Positions 25,663 to 35,206 of a DNA stretch of 64,000 bases are shown piece by piece. The notes beneath the pieces are model-generated. The model ran no database searches, was not told where the DNA came from, and worked only from the letters and a program-made list of their open reading frames with translations. Origin of the DNA: an uncultured Pseudomonadota bacterium (GTDB lineage: Bacteria; Myxococcota_A; UBA9160; PR03); contig CAADGG010000032.1 in assembly GCA_900696485.1 (NCBI GenBank), positions 1-64,000 on the forward strand, read 5' to 3'. The first letter of the stretch is position 1. The number at the start of each line of letters is the position of its first letter. The position numbers were made by a program, and so were the translations under genes.

Positions 25663-28157
25663 TCCGTCCCGCGATCGGTCGCACCGGGGCGGCCGCCGTC
25701 CTGTCCCTGCTCGTCGCGCTGGCGCTCGGCTGCCAGTCCGATGAGCAGCGCCTCGCCGAGCACCTCGCGCGGGCCGAGTCCTACGCGGCGGAAGGGCAGG
25801 CGTCGGAGGCGCTGCTCGAACTCCGGAATGCGCTTCGGATCGACCCCCAGAGCGCCGAGATCAACGCCCGCATCGCCGAGCTGCTGAAGCGCCAGGAGCA
25901 GTACGAGGATGCCCTGTTCTTCTACCGCGAGGCGCATCGCCTTGCGCCGGACCAGAGCGAAGCGGCGCTGCAACTCGCCCGCCTGCTGCTCGGCAACGAT
26001 CTCGAAGAGGCCAAGGCCCTCGCGGAGGACGTGCTGGCGCGTGAGCCGGACAACTCACTGGCGCACATCGTGCGGTCCGAGGTGGCGCTCGCGGAAGGCG
26101 ACGGCTCCGGGGCGCTGCAGCACGCGCGGCGGGTCGTGGAGCTCGAACCCGACTCGTTCGCCGCCCACATGCATCTCGGTGTGACGTACCGGGCTCTGCT
26201 GCGCGGCCGGACTCTCGGCGCGGAATCCGTTCCGGCCGAGGTGACCCGGGAAGCGGCGCTTGCGGCGCTGGAGCGCGGCATCGAGCTGGCGGAGCAGGAT
26301 GCGAGCGCGGATCCGTCCTGGCCGGCGCGGGCGTGGATGGAACGGGGGCTGCTGCTCGCGGGCTGGGAGGAGCGGAAGAGCGAGGCCGCCGCAGCGTTCC
26401 GGCGCGCCGTCGAGGTTGCCGAGCCGTCTCCGGAAGCCGAGTCGACCGCGCTCGAGGCCGCGATCACCTATGCGCGGCAGGCCGGCGATCCGGAGCTGCA
26501 GCGCTGGGCGCTCGAGCGGCGCGTGGCGCGCGATCCGGCCAGGCTCGCCGACTGGGCGGCGCTCGCGCGGTTGGCACAGCAGACGGATGGGTCAGGTCTC
26601 GAGGCGCTGCGCCCGCTGCTCGAGCAGCGCCCGCAGGACGCGGCTGCGCAGGTGATGTATGGCCGGTATCTGGAGCGGTGGAAGAGCCCCGAAGCGGCCG
26701 ACGAATACCTGCACGGCGCCGCCGAGCGGACGGACCAGCCCGCCGTGGTCCGCGCCGCCCTCGTCGACCTGCGCGTCGCGCGGGGCGATCTCGACGGCGC
26801 CCGCAGTGCCCTCGCGGAGTTGCAGCGCGAGCACGCGGAGAGTCCGGAGACCCGCTTCGCCGAAGCTTATCTCGCGTTCGTGGATGGGGATCTGACGCGG
26901 GCAGCCGAGCGGCTTCGCGAGCTCTCGACGTCGACGCAGTCGGCCGCCGTCGAGCGTCTCCTCGCGCAGACCGAGCAGCGGCTCGGCCGCCCGGAGGCGG
27001 CGCTGGCGGCGCTCGCCCGCGCGCGCGATCTGGGAGACCCCCAGACGCTCGACCTGCTACGCATCGAAGCGAGCATCCACATCGCGGCCGCGGCGTGGAC
27101 GGAGGCACTCCAGACGATCCAGCGGTTGCAGCAGGCGAGACAGGGGACGCTGAATTTCGACGAGGCGGTGTGGCTCGCGCAGGCGCGTTACCGGACCGGC
27201 CAGGCCCCGGCGGCGCGGGCGGTGCTCGAGGATCTGCTGGCGAAGGAGCACCCTCCCGCCGACGCGGCGCTGCTGTTCGCGCGCGAAGAGAGCGTCCGCG
27301 ATCCCGAACGCACGCGGGAGGTCCTCGAGACGGCTCGGGTACGATTCCCGGACGACGTCCGCGTCGTCGATCGGCTGGTCCGGCTCGACATCGCCGAGGG
27401 TCACCTCGACGAAGCGCGCACGCGACTCGACGGCGTGTTGGCGAAAGCCCCGGACGCCGTCCCGCTGCTGGTGCTGCGCGCCCGCATCCGGGCGATGCAG
27501 GGCGACTTCGACGCGGCGCTCGTCGACGCGCGCCGCGCCTTCGAGCGAGCCGAAGGAGGATCTCGGACCGGGGAGTTGCTCGTCGCTCTGCTGACCCGGA
27601 CCGAGGGCGTCGACAAGGGCATCGAAGCGCTCGAGGCACAGCGGAGAGACGGAACCCTCGCGACGTCCGGCCGCCTGTTGCTGGCGCGTCTCCGGATGGA
27701 ACGCGGCGAGCATGCGGAGGCCATCGAGCTCCTCGAACAAGTGCTCGCCGATGCGCCGCAACGAGCCGGAGCGAAGAACGATCTGGCCTATCTCCTCGCC
27801 GTCGAGGGACGCGATCTCGAACGGGCGCTGCAGCTCGCGCAGGAGGCGCGCGGCGCGCTGCCGGACTCGGCGGCGATCGCCGATACGCTCGGCTTCGTGA
27901 TGCTGCGCCGGGGGCTGCCCGACGCCGCGCTCGCGCAGTTCCGTTCGGCGCTCGAACTCGCCGGGTCGGCGCAAGAGCAAGAAGACGGCGGGATCCCGCC
28001 GTCCTATCGCTACCACCTCGGACTCGCGTACAAGGCGCTCGACCGGCCGGACGACGCGGTCCGTGCGTTCGAGGAGGCGCTCGCCAGCACGGAGGACTTC
28101 CCGGAGGCCGCCGCCGCACGCAGCGAGCTCGCGGCGCTGCGCGCGCCGCAGTCCTAG
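25659..28157 (+). CDS. Large TPR-repeat lipoprotein (PrsT-like), second of pair
   Basis: This is an 832-residue protein with a short signal peptide and lipobox ALGC (Cys25). The following segment, HLARAESYAAEGQASEALLE then LRNALRIDPQSAEI, closely fits the opening TPR of PrsT-type PEP-CTERM system proteins. TPR-type repeats fill the rest up to the C-terminus. GTG is the start, with GAGGAGG upstream; it overlaps the previous TGA. The downstream TMTC-like gene begins 13 nt after the stop, so the three form an operon. Confidence 0.78.
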   Translation: MIRPAIGRTGAAAVLSLLVALALGCQSDEQRLAEHLARAESYAAEGQASEALLELRNALRIDPQSAEINARIAELLKRQEQYEDALFFYREAHRLAPDQSEAALQLARLLLGNDLEEAKALAEDVLAREPDNSLAHIVRSEVALAEGDGSGALQHARRVVELEPDSFAAHMHLGVTYRALLRGRTLGAESVPAEVTREAALAALERGIELAEQDASADPSWPARAWMERGLLLAGWEERKSEAAAAFRRAVEVAEPSPEAESTALEAAITYARQAGDPELQRWALERRVARDPARLADWAALARLAQQTDGSGLEALRPLLEQRPQDAAAQVMYGRYLERWKSPEAADEYLHGAAERTDQPAVVRAALVDLRVARGDLDGARSALAELQREHAESPETRFAEAYLAFVDGDLTRAAERLRELSTSTQSAAVERLLAQTEQRLGRPEAALAALARARDLGDPQTLDLLRIEASIHIAAAAWTEALQTIQRLQQARQGTLNFDEAVWLAQARYRTGQAPAARAVLEDLLAKEHPPADAALLFAREESVRDPERTREVLETARVRFPDDVRVVDRLVRLDIAEGHLDEARTRLDGVLAKAPDAVPLLVLRARIRAMQGDFDAALVDARRAFERAEGGSRTGELLVALLTRTEGVDKGIEALEAQRRDGTLATSGRLLLARLRMERGEHAEAIELLEQVLADAPQRAGAKNDLAYLLAVEGRDLERALQLAQEARGALPDSAAIADTLGFVMLRRGLPDAALAQFRSALELAGSAQEQEDGGIPPSYRYHLGLAYKALDRPDDAVRAFEEALASTEDFPEAAAARSELAALRAPQS

Positions 28158-28170
28158 GCGTCGGCGCGCG

Positions 28171-30027
28171 ATGGCGTCCGACGCCATGGCGGGCGGCCCG
28201 GAGCGCCGGGCCGCCCTCTCGTGGCGCGTCGGGCTCGGCCTGTTCGCGCTCGCCGTCATCGTCTCCGCGGGGGTGTACCGCGCGGCCCTCGACGGTCCGT
28301 TCGTCTCCGACGACTACGGCTACGTGGCTCACAACCCGCTCGTCGCCGACGGTCTCGCGCTCGAGAATCTCTGGCCGATCTTCGACCCGCAGGGCGCCGG
28401 CGTCGCGCAGACGGTGAACTACGCACCGCTCCACATCCTCCTCCACGCGAGCGTCTGGGAGATCTCCGGCGCCGACACGCGCGGCCACCATCTCGCCAAC
28501 GTCGTGCTCCACGCGCTCGTCTCGGTGCTGCTGGTGGCCTTCTTCCTGCGCACCGGTCTGCCGCGCCCCGCGGCCATCGCCGGTGGCCTGTTGTTCCTCG
28601 TGCATCCGGCCAACGTCGAGGCGGTGGCGTGGATCTTCCAACTGAAGACGGTCGCGTCGATGGCCCTGGCGCTGGCGGCGTTGCTGGCGTTCCGCGCGCG
28701 GCCCGGCGTCGCGACGGCGCTCTTCGCGCTCGCGCTGCTGACGAAGATCTCGGCGGCCTTCGCGCTGCCGGTCGCGTTCGCACTCGCGTGGACCGACGAT
28801 CGCCGCGTCGGCCTGCGCCGCGCCGACGCGGGCGTCCTGGCGACGTGGGCCGTGCTCACGCTGGTGGTGGGCGTCCTCACCTGGCAGGCGGCGCAGCGAG
28901 GGGGACTCGGGGAGGTGGAGGCGGCACGCGATGCGTTCGTGCAGGCGCGCACGATCTGCGCGCTGGCCGCCCGCTACGTTGCGATGGCGGCGACGACGTG
29001 GGGCCTGTCGACGTTCCACGAGCCGGCGCCCGTCACGTCGTGGCTCGACCCGTGGTGGCTCGCGGGCCTGGCCGGGCTCGCGGCCTCCGCGTGGTGCACG
29101 CTCGCGGCGCTGCGTGCGCGGCGTCGCGAGGCGGTGTACTGGGTCTTCGCGGCGAACTCGTGGCTCCCGGTCTCGCAGATCGTGCCGTTTCCGTTTCCGC
29201 TCGCGGATCGCTACCTCTACGGGATCCTGCCGGGCCTGATCGGTCTCGTGCTGCTCGCGGCGTGCCGTGTGAGCGAGAGCGGCGCGCGTTTCGGCTCCGG
29301 CGTGCGTCCGGAAGCGGTGACGGCGCGGGTCCGCGCCGTCACCGTGGCGGCCTTGCTGGGACTCGTCGTCCTGTTCTCGGCGCGTGCGGTCGATCGGACG
29401 CGGGTGTGGAGTTCCGGCGCGCTCGTCACGGCCGACGCGGCGATCCACTATCCCGACGGCTCGCTGGCGCTGCTGCTGTCGACCACCACGGCCGCACGCC
29501 GCGGCGATGTCGACACCACGGCACGTCAGTTGCGCGAGCTGTTCGAGCGGGGGTATGTGCAGTTCGGCATGATCGTCGGCGATCCGGCGTATGCGCGGGT
29601 CCTGCGCGACCCTGCGGTGCATGCGGTGATCCACGACATGGCGGGCTGGTGGACGGCGCGCGCTCGGGAGCTCGAACACCCCACCGAGGACGAGCTCTGG
29701 CGCTTCGCACAGGCGCACCAGGTCCGCGGCGAGGCGGCGCAGGCGCGCGAACTCCTCGAGCGCGCGCTCGCGCTCGAGGGCGCACGCACCGAGCTGCTGC
29801 GCGCCGAACTCGCCCGGCTGTCCGCCGCCGACGCCGGGTCGCCGGACACGCCGGCGGCGAGTGACGCGCCGGCCGACGCCGATCCGACCGACGCCGATCC
29901 GACCGACGTCGATCCGGGCGACACCGATCCGCCCGACACCGATCAGCGGAAGGCGACCGGTGCGGACCCGGAGTCGCGATCCGACTCCGGCGGGACCGGA
30001 TCGAGCTCGAACTCGAAGGCGCCCTGA
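28171..30027 (+). CDS. TMTC-like GT-C membrane protein with TPR tail
   Basis: This is a 618-residue protein with about 10 membrane helices. The first loop contains FVSDDYGYVAHNPLV, an Asp-Asp GT-C motif, followed by GHHLANVVLHAL and FLVHPANVEAVAW, hallmarks of the TMTC/DUF1736 family of protein O-mannosyltransferase-like proteins. A TPR-like helical domain (about 460-570) follows. The tail is an acidic repeat (DADPT-type units) encoded by 4.6 copies of a 15-bp repeat. The last 85 nt overlap the convergent gene. It is a paralog of 33354-35102. Glycosylation of exported proteins is a reasonable inference. Confidence 0.78.
   Translation: MASDAMAGGPERRAALSWRVGLGLFALAVIVSAGVYRAALDGPFVSDDYGYVAHNPLVADGLALENLWPIFDPQGAGVAQTVNYAPLHILLHASVWEISGADTRGHHLANVVLHALVSVLLVAFFLRTGLPRPAAIAGGLLFLVHPANVEAVAWIFQLKTVASMALALAALLAFRARPGVATALFALALLTKISAAFALPVAFALAWTDDRRVGLRRADAGVLATWAVLTLVVGVLTWQAAQRGGLGEVEAARDAFVQARTICALAARYVAMAATTWGLSTFHEPAPVTSWLDPWWLAGLAGLAASAWCTLAALRARRREAVYWVFAANSWLPVSQIVPFPFPLADRYLYGILPGLIGLVLLAACRVSESGARFGSGVRPEAVTARVRAVTVAALLGLVVLFSARAVDRTRVWSSGALVTADAAIHYPDGSLALLLSTTTAARRGDVDTTARQLRELFERGYVQFGMIVGDPAYARVLRDPAVHAVIHDMAGWWTARARELEHPTEDELWRFAQAHQVRGEAAQARELLERALALEGARTELLRAELARLSAADAGSPDTPAASDAPADADPTDADPTDVDPGDTDPPDTDQRKATGADPESRSDSGGTGSSSNSKAP
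29875..29943 (+). repeat. 15-bp tandem repeat encoding acidic tail
   Basis: 4.6 copies of GACGCCGATCCGACC-like units lie in frame at the 3' end of the TMTC-like gene and encode D-x-D-P-x repeats. Copy number could vary between strains by slippage. Confidence 0.85.
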
Positions 30028-31682
30028 TAGCGCAGGCCGTGCTCGCGTCGCAGTTCGACGCTCAGGAAGACCAGCGCGCCCGTCCGGTCCTCGTGCCGGC
30101 GCACGCGGTAGGCGCTCGGATCGAGTTCGCGCAACGCGTCGCGGAAGGCCGGGCCGAAACCGAGCAGGTCGAAGTGCTTCGGATGGAACAGATACAGCGT
30201 GCCGGAGCCGCCGTAGAAGGACCAGGACCCCCGCTTCTGCTGCGCCAGCGCCATCAGCTTCCACGTGGGCTCGCGCAACACCAGGTCCGGACGGAGGAAC
30301 GCGAGGTTCTCGTGGAAGCCCCAGTCGAGGCTCACGACGAACGGCGTCGTGTCCGCGTCGATCTCCGTCGCGAAGCGGGCCAGCGCGTCGCTCCACCAGC
30401 CGTGTCCTCCCGTCGCCGCCAGCAGCCGCCAGGTGGTGGCGGAGGTCTGCACGCTCGCGAGCACGGCGACGGCGACGACGACTGCGACGACCCCGCGCCG
30501 CACTCCCTGCCAGAGCCGCGGGCCGCGACCGCTCCAGGCCGCGGCGAGTGATGCGCCGACGGCCAGGTGCGGAAACGGATAGACGTTCATCACGTGGTGC
30601 GCGTACTGCGCGCCGGGCAGCAGGAACAGCCCGCCGAGGCCGAAGGCGCAGGTGGTGGCGACGAACAGCCATCCGCGGTCGGGCGGCGCAGCCAGACCGC
30701 CGCGCCTCGCCCGGATCGCGAGATGGACGAACGAGACCAGCAGCAGCACGCCGAGCAGCGTGCCCGGGGCCGGGGCCACGTCCGCCAGTCGCTCGGCGCG
30801 TCCACCGCTCGCGATCAGCCGGAAGAAGTGGGAGCCGTCGAGCGTCATCGCGACCACCGGCAGCAGCGCCAGGCGGCTGCCGGCCGCAGCCTCGATCTCG
30901 GCGGCGGCGCCCAGCGCGTTCGGCAGCGCCGGCAGCAGCGGCGCGACGCCGAGCAGCAGACCGAGCGCCGCGGGCACCAGCGCGCGCCGGCGCGCCCGCC
31001 ACGCTTCGATCGCGATGCGCGGGTGGAGGACGAGCAGCGCGAGGCTCAGCGATCCGAGCGACAGCGCGAAGTCGATCTTGTGGTAGAGCCCGAGGCCGGC
31101 CAGGAGTCCGGCGGCGAAGAGGGGCGCCGGCCGCCGCGCGCGCCATCCGGCGACGGCCGCCAGCACGACGCCGACCCGGCACACGAGCGCGAGCGCAACC
31201 GGTCCATAGTCAGAGCGGGTCATGAACACGAACGTCGGGTCGAGGGCCAGCATCGCCGCTCCAACGACGGCGGCCGGGCGCCCGAGGATGCGATCGGCGG
31301 CGAGCAGCGTGACGAGCAGGCCGAGCAGGCCGAATCCGAGCGTCGCGCTGCGCAGCGTCGCGACGTCGGCGCCGAAGACCGCGAACACCGGGACGAGCAC
31401 GAGGCCCTTCAGCGCGCCGAGGTACGTCATCGTCATCCACGGGATCCGGCGCCCGAACAGCTCGACGTCGCGCGCGCCGGGGATGTGCGGCTGCGGCGGC
31501 GCGTCCTCGACGAGTGCGCGCGCCGGTCCGGCATGGATCGCTTCGTCGTAGTAGAGGCCCGGCGTCGTGAGGTCGCGCGCGGCGAATGCGAGGACGGCGG
31601 CGGCCAGCAGCAACCAGACGACGAGCAGCGGCAGGAGGCGGCGCGGCGGCGGGGGTCGTTCGGCAGCGGGAGGCGAAGACAT
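29943..31682 (-). CDS. GT39-type membrane glycosyltransferase (paralog 1)
   Basis: This is a 579-residue polytopic protein. After the first helix comes TTPGLYYDEAIHAGPAR; the Asp-Glu pair in this loop is the GT-C/PMT active-site signature. About 10 further helices precede a soluble C-terminal domain with VVSLDWGFHENLAFLRPD. The ATG at 31682 lies 2 nt after the stop of the upstream gene, with GGAG ahead. It is clearly paralogous to 31685-33391 (same YYDEAI and SLDWGFHE motifs). Last gene of a three-gene minus operon; its 3' end overlaps the TMTC-like gene on the other strand by 85 nt. Confidence 0.8.
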   Translation of the reverse strand: MSSPPAAERPPPPRRLLPLLVVWLLLAAAVLAFAARDLTTPGLYYDEAIHAGPARALVEDAPPQPHIPGARDVELFGRRIPWMTMTYLGALKGLVLVPVFAVFGADVATLRSATLGFGLLGLLVTLLAADRILGRPAAVVGAAMLALDPTFVFMTRSDYGPVALALVCRVGVVLAAVAGWRARRPAPLFAAGLLAGLGLYHKIDFALSLGSLSLALLVLHPRIAIEAWRARRRALVPAALGLLLGVAPLLPALPNALGAAAEIEAAAGSRLALLPVVAMTLDGSHFFRLIASGGRAERLADVAPAPGTLLGVLLLVSFVHLAIRARRGGLAAPPDRGWLFVATTCAFGLGGLFLLPGAQYAHHVMNVYPFPHLAVGASLAAAWSGRGPRLWQGVRRGVVAVVVAVAVLASVQTSATTWRLLAATGGHGWWSDALARFATEIDADTTPFVVSLDWGFHENLAFLRPDLVLREPTWKLMALAQQKRGSWSFYGGSGTLYLFHPKHFDLLGFGPAFRDALRELDPSAYRVRRHEDRTGALVFLSVELRREHGLRYQGAFEFELDPVPPESDRDSGSAPVAFR

Positions 31683-31684
31683 GC

Positions 31685-33391
31685 TCAACTCCGGTCCGGC
31701 AGCAGTTCGATCCGCAGCCGGCCGTCGTCACGGATGCGATGGGGCTGCAGGATCCGCACGGTCAGGAACGCGACGTCGCCGTCGCGATCGCGGTGCCGGT
31801 CGATGCGAACGGCGTCGTCCGGAAGCAGGCGCAGCGCCGTCAGCAGCCCCGGGCCGAAATGGAACAGATCGAAGTCGCGCTCGTGCAGCAGGTAGAGATG
31901 CTCCGGTCCCCCTTCGAACTGCCAGATCTGCCGGCGTGCGCGCCGCCGCGATGCGTCCCAGAACGGCTCGAGCGCACGCGGCGTTCCGCCGCCGAGGAAC
32001 AGCGCCTGCTCGTGGAAGCCCCAATCGAGACTCACCAGGACGTCGCCGCGCCGGGCCGCGTCGGCGATGACGGGTGCCAGCGCATCGCTCCACCAGCCCT
32101 TGCCGCCGCTGCGCTCGATCGTCTGGTGTGTGGCCCAGAGCGTGCGCGCCTGGCTCGCGAACAGCAACGCGAGCGCGAGCGCGAGCAGCCCGCGCAGCCA
32201 GCGGCCGTGACGCACCCGGCCCGCCCGGCGCCACCCGACGGCGGCCGTGGCGGCGACGGCCAGGTGCGGATACGGATAGACGTTCAGCGCATGGTGCACC
32301 GATCCGGCACCGGGCAGCGCGAAGACGAGCAGCGCGGTGAGCGCGCCGGCGATCCAGACGAACGCCAGCGCTCCCGCGGGTTCGGCGCGCGCTTGCGCAG
32401 GCCGCGGCGGGCCGGCCAGCGCGAGGCCGAGCGCGGCCGCGGCCGCCAGCGCCAGCGCGATCGGGAACAGGCTCGCCGGAACGCCGCCGACGGCGCCGAC
32501 GTGATCGAGGCGGCCCCCGGCTTCGACGAGTCGGGCGAAGTACGAGCCGTCGAGCATCGCGGCGAACGCTTCTTGTTTCATCGCGATCGGGCTGCGGTCC
32601 TTGATCACCGCGATGCCGCGCAGCGCCGCGAGCACGGACGTCGCGATCGGCAGCGCGCCGAGCGCGCTGCCGATCGCGAGCGCGCCGAGCGCGCGGCGCT
32701 GCGCGGCCAGCGAGCGCAGCAACGGCCACCCGCCGACGAGCAGTGCGGCCGCCGCCGAGCCGACCAGGAACGTCGCGAAGTCGACCTTGTTGTAGAAGCC
32801 CAGTCCGAGCGCGAGTCCGCCGAGCAGCAGCAGGCCGGCGCGCTGCCGGCGCCAGCCAGCCGTCACGAGCACGAGCGCAGCGCTGCGCAGCGCCAGGCTC
32901 GCCGCGAACGAGCCCCAGTCGTGGCGGCTCACGAACACGAAGCTCGCATCGAGCGCCAACAGAAGGCCGGTGAGCACAGCCGCTCCGGGGCCGAACCACG
33001 ACTGAGCGAAGCGAATCGCGAGCACGAGCCCGATCAGACCCCACACGAGCGTCGTCCGCCGCAACACTTCGACCGACGAGCCGAACAGCGCGAAGCTCGG
33101 AATCAAGAGCTGGCTCTTGAGGGCGCCCATGTAGACGGCGGTGCGCCACGGAAACGGCCGGCCGGCGAACTCGCGTGTGTGCAGATCCGACGCGTGGACG
33201 CCGGCCGCGCGGCCGTCGAGGAAGTCGCGCGCCGGCCCGGCCTGGATCGCCTCGTCGTAGTACAGACCCGGCGCGTCGATCTGGAATGCGCCGGCCGCGA
33301 GCGCGATCGCCAGGGCCGGCAGCGACAGCAGGATCCACGTGCGCACGAGGCCGCTACGGACCCGGCTCGCCGGGAGATCCCGGTCCGTCAC
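31685..33391 (-). CDS. GT39-type membrane glycosyltransferase (paralog 2)
   Basis: This is a 568-residue polytopic protein with DAPGLYYDEAIQAGPARDF in the first periplasmic loop, 10-11 helices, and a soluble C-terminus with VLVSLDWGFHEQALFLGGG. The start is uncertain: GTG at 33391 overlaps the upstream gene by 38 nt, while GTG at 33346 would lie 7 nt after its stop. Neither has a clear ribosome-binding site, so coupling is likely. The fold suggests transfer of a polyprenyl-phosphate-linked sugar to an exported acceptor; substrate unknown. Confidence 0.8.
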   Translation of the reverse strand: MTDRDLPASRVRSGLVRTWILLSLPALAIALAAGAFQIDAPGLYYDEAIQAGPARDFLDGRAAGVHASDLHTREFAGRPFPWRTAVYMGALKSQLLIPSFALFGSSVEVLRRTTLVWGLIGLVLAIRFAQSWFGPGAAVLTGLLLALDASFVFVSRHDWGSFAASLALRSAALVLVTAGWRRQRAGLLLLGGLALGLGFYNKVDFATFLVGSAAAALLVGGWPLLRSLAAQRRALGALAIGSALGALPIATSVLAALRGIAVIKDRSPIAMKQEAFAAMLDGSYFARLVEAGGRLDHVGAVGGVPASLFPIALALAAAAALGLALAGPPRPAQARAEPAGALAFVWIAGALTALLVFALPGAGSVHHALNVYPYPHLAVAATAAVGWRRAGRVRHGRWLRGLLALALALLFASQARTLWATHQTIERSGGKGWWSDALAPVIADAARRGDVLVSLDWGFHEQALFLGGGTPRALEPFWDASRRRARRQIWQFEGGPEHLYLLHERDFDLFHFGPGLLTALRLLPDDAVRIDRHRDRDGDVAFLTVRILQPHRIRDDGRLRIELLPDRS

Positions 33392-35102
33392 CCAGTTCGC
33401 GCAGCGCCGTCCGGACGTTGTCGTCGAGCGGGCCGCCGCGCGCGAGCGCGCGCTCGAATGCGCGGCGCGCTGCGTCCCGTTCGTCGCGCACCTGGTGGGC
33501 GAAGCCGAGGCTCAACCATTCCGCCTGCGACAGATCGTCATGGCCGGCGTAGCGTTCGACCCAGCGCGCCGCCATGTCGCGCAGCACGGCCTGGACATCC
33601 GGGTGCGCGCCATACGCGCTCGTCGCCGGATCCGCGAGGATCTGTTCGAAGCGGTCGAAGCCGAGCGCGAGCGCGCCGCGCAGCTCCGTCGCGATCTGTT
33701 CCGGTTGCCCGGCGTTGGCCGCCCGACGGACGCGTTGCAGGTGGGCCTGGATTCCGTCCGGGTAGTTGGCCGCGGAGTCCGCCAGCAGCAAGGCCGGCGA
33801 GCTCCACAGCCGCGCGCGTTCGGACGCGTGCACGCCGAGCGCCACCAGCACCGCGACGGCGAGCACGGCGGCGGAGATCCTCGCGCGCTTCGCGGCGAGC
33901 CAGACGCCGGCGGCTCGGGACTCCGAGAGCGCGAGCAGCAGGCCGCCGATCAGACCGGGCAGGATCGGATAGAGATAGTGATCGGCCAGCGGATGGCGGA
34001 AGGCCAGGAACTGCGAGACCGGCACGAACGCGGCGCCGGCCCACACCCACCACGCCGCCTCCGTGCGCCGCGCGCGGAACGCGAACACGGCACGCGCTGC
34101 CACCAGCGCGGTGATCGCAAGGCCCGCCAGGACCAGCGGGTCGAGCCACGTGGCGGGTCGCGCCGGCGAGTGGAAGAACGACACGCCGAGCCCCGTGAGC
34201 GCCATCCACGCGTAGCGAGCGACGAGGCTGGCCGCCATCTGCGCGCGCCCGCCCCAGTCGCCGGCCTCCGCTTGCAGCGGTGCCGATGCCCACAGGAACG
34301 CCGCGAGCTCGGCGACGGCGAACGCTGCGAAGACGACGATCCAGCCGCCCAGCCAGCCGGCCTCGCGCACGAGCCGAGGCCGCTCGGCGCCGTCTTCGTC
34401 TCGCCGCCGTGCCACCGCCACCTGCACCACGGCCACCGGCAGCGCCAGCGCGGCCATCGGCTTGGCGAGCAGGCCGAGCGTGAAGACCAGCAGCGCCAGG
34501 CCGGGCCGCCGCGGACGCAGCAGCAACGCGCCGATCGCGAGCGCCAGCGACGCCGTCGTCTTCAACTGGGAGATCCACGCGACGGCCTCGACGTTCGCCG
34601 GATGCACGAGGAAGAACGCACCGCCGAAGGCCGCCAGCGGTGCGGCAAGGCCTGCGCGGCGCAGCCCCACCACCAGCAGCAGCGATACCACGACATGGAG
34701 CATGACATTGACGACGTGATGGCCGCGGACGTCCGGGCCGAACAGCTTCCATTGCAGGGCATGGAGCAGGACGTGGACCGGCGCGTAGTTCTCGACCAGC
34801 CGGACGGCTTCGCCGCGCGGATCGAAGAGCTCGAGGGCGCGGCCGGGCGTCAGGTCGGAGACGTAGGGATTGTGGACGACGTAGTGGGCGTCGTCGGAGA
34901 CGAAGGGGCCGTCGAGCGCTGGTGCATAGAGGACGAATGCCACGAGACAGAACGCGAGCAGCAGTCCGACGTTCCGCCCGCCGATCGCGCCGGCCCGCGT
35001 CTGCGTCCGGGTTCGCGTTCGCGTCTGCGTCTGCGCGTGCGCGGGCGGCCGTTGCGGCGCCGCTCGCGCGCGATCGGACGCCTTGTTTCGCCGGCCTGCC
35101 AC
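33354..35102 (-). CDS. TMTC-like GT-C membrane protein (paralog)
   Basis: This is a 582-residue protein. A 40-residue basic/polar N-terminus includes an alternating TQTRTRTRTQ stretch encoded by hexanucleotide repeats (about 34998-35034). The polytopic domain follows, with FVSDDAHYVVHNPYVSD, GHHVVNVMLHVVV and FLVHPANVEAVAWISQLK. These are the same signature blocks as in 28171-30027. The C-terminal 150 residues are TPR-like. The GTG start lies 9 nt after a TAGCCT box. First gene of the operon that continues with the two GT39-type proteins. Confidence 0.78.
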   Translation of the reverse strand: MAGRRNKASDRARAAPQRPPAHAQTQTRTRTRTQTRAGAIGGRNVGLLLAFCLVAFVLYAPALDGPFVSDDAHYVVHNPYVSDLTPGRALELFDPRGEAVRLVENYAPVHVLLHALQWKLFGPDVRGHHVVNVMLHVVVSLLLVVGLRRAGLAAPLAAFGGAFFLVHPANVEAVAWISQLKTTASLALAIGALLLRPRRPGLALLVFTLGLLAKPMAALALPVAVVQVAVARRRDEDGAERPRLVREAGWLGGWIVVFAAFAVAELAAFLWASAPLQAEAGDWGGRAQMAASLVARYAWMALTGLGVSFFHSPARPATWLDPLVLAGLAITALVAARAVFAFRARRTEAAWWVWAGAAFVPVSQFLAFRHPLADHYLYPILPGLIGGLLLALSESRAAGVWLAAKRARISAAVLAVAVLVALGVHASERARLWSSPALLLADSAANYPDGIQAHLQRVRRAANAGQPEQIATELRGALALGFDRFEQILADPATSAYGAHPDVQAVLRDMAARWVERYAGHDDLSQAEWLSLGFAHQVRDERDAARRAFERALARGGPLDDNVRTALRELGDGPGSPGEPGP

Positions 35103-35111
35103 GGAGGGCGG

Positions 35112-35117
35112 AGGCTA
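35112..35117 (-). promoter_or_regulatory. Predicted -10 box, leaderless TMTC-like operon
   Basis: TAGCCT on the minus strand ends 9 nt before the GTG at 35102. The gap (ccgccctcc) has no ribosome-binding site. Confidence 0.45.
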
Positions 35118-35206
35118 CCAGAGGAGCTCCGGCAGCGCCGCGCGAGCGGGGCGCCGCGCACCGCGATCGGTGTCGTGCCGGCGGATCGCGCGCGCGACCC
35201 GGGCGC

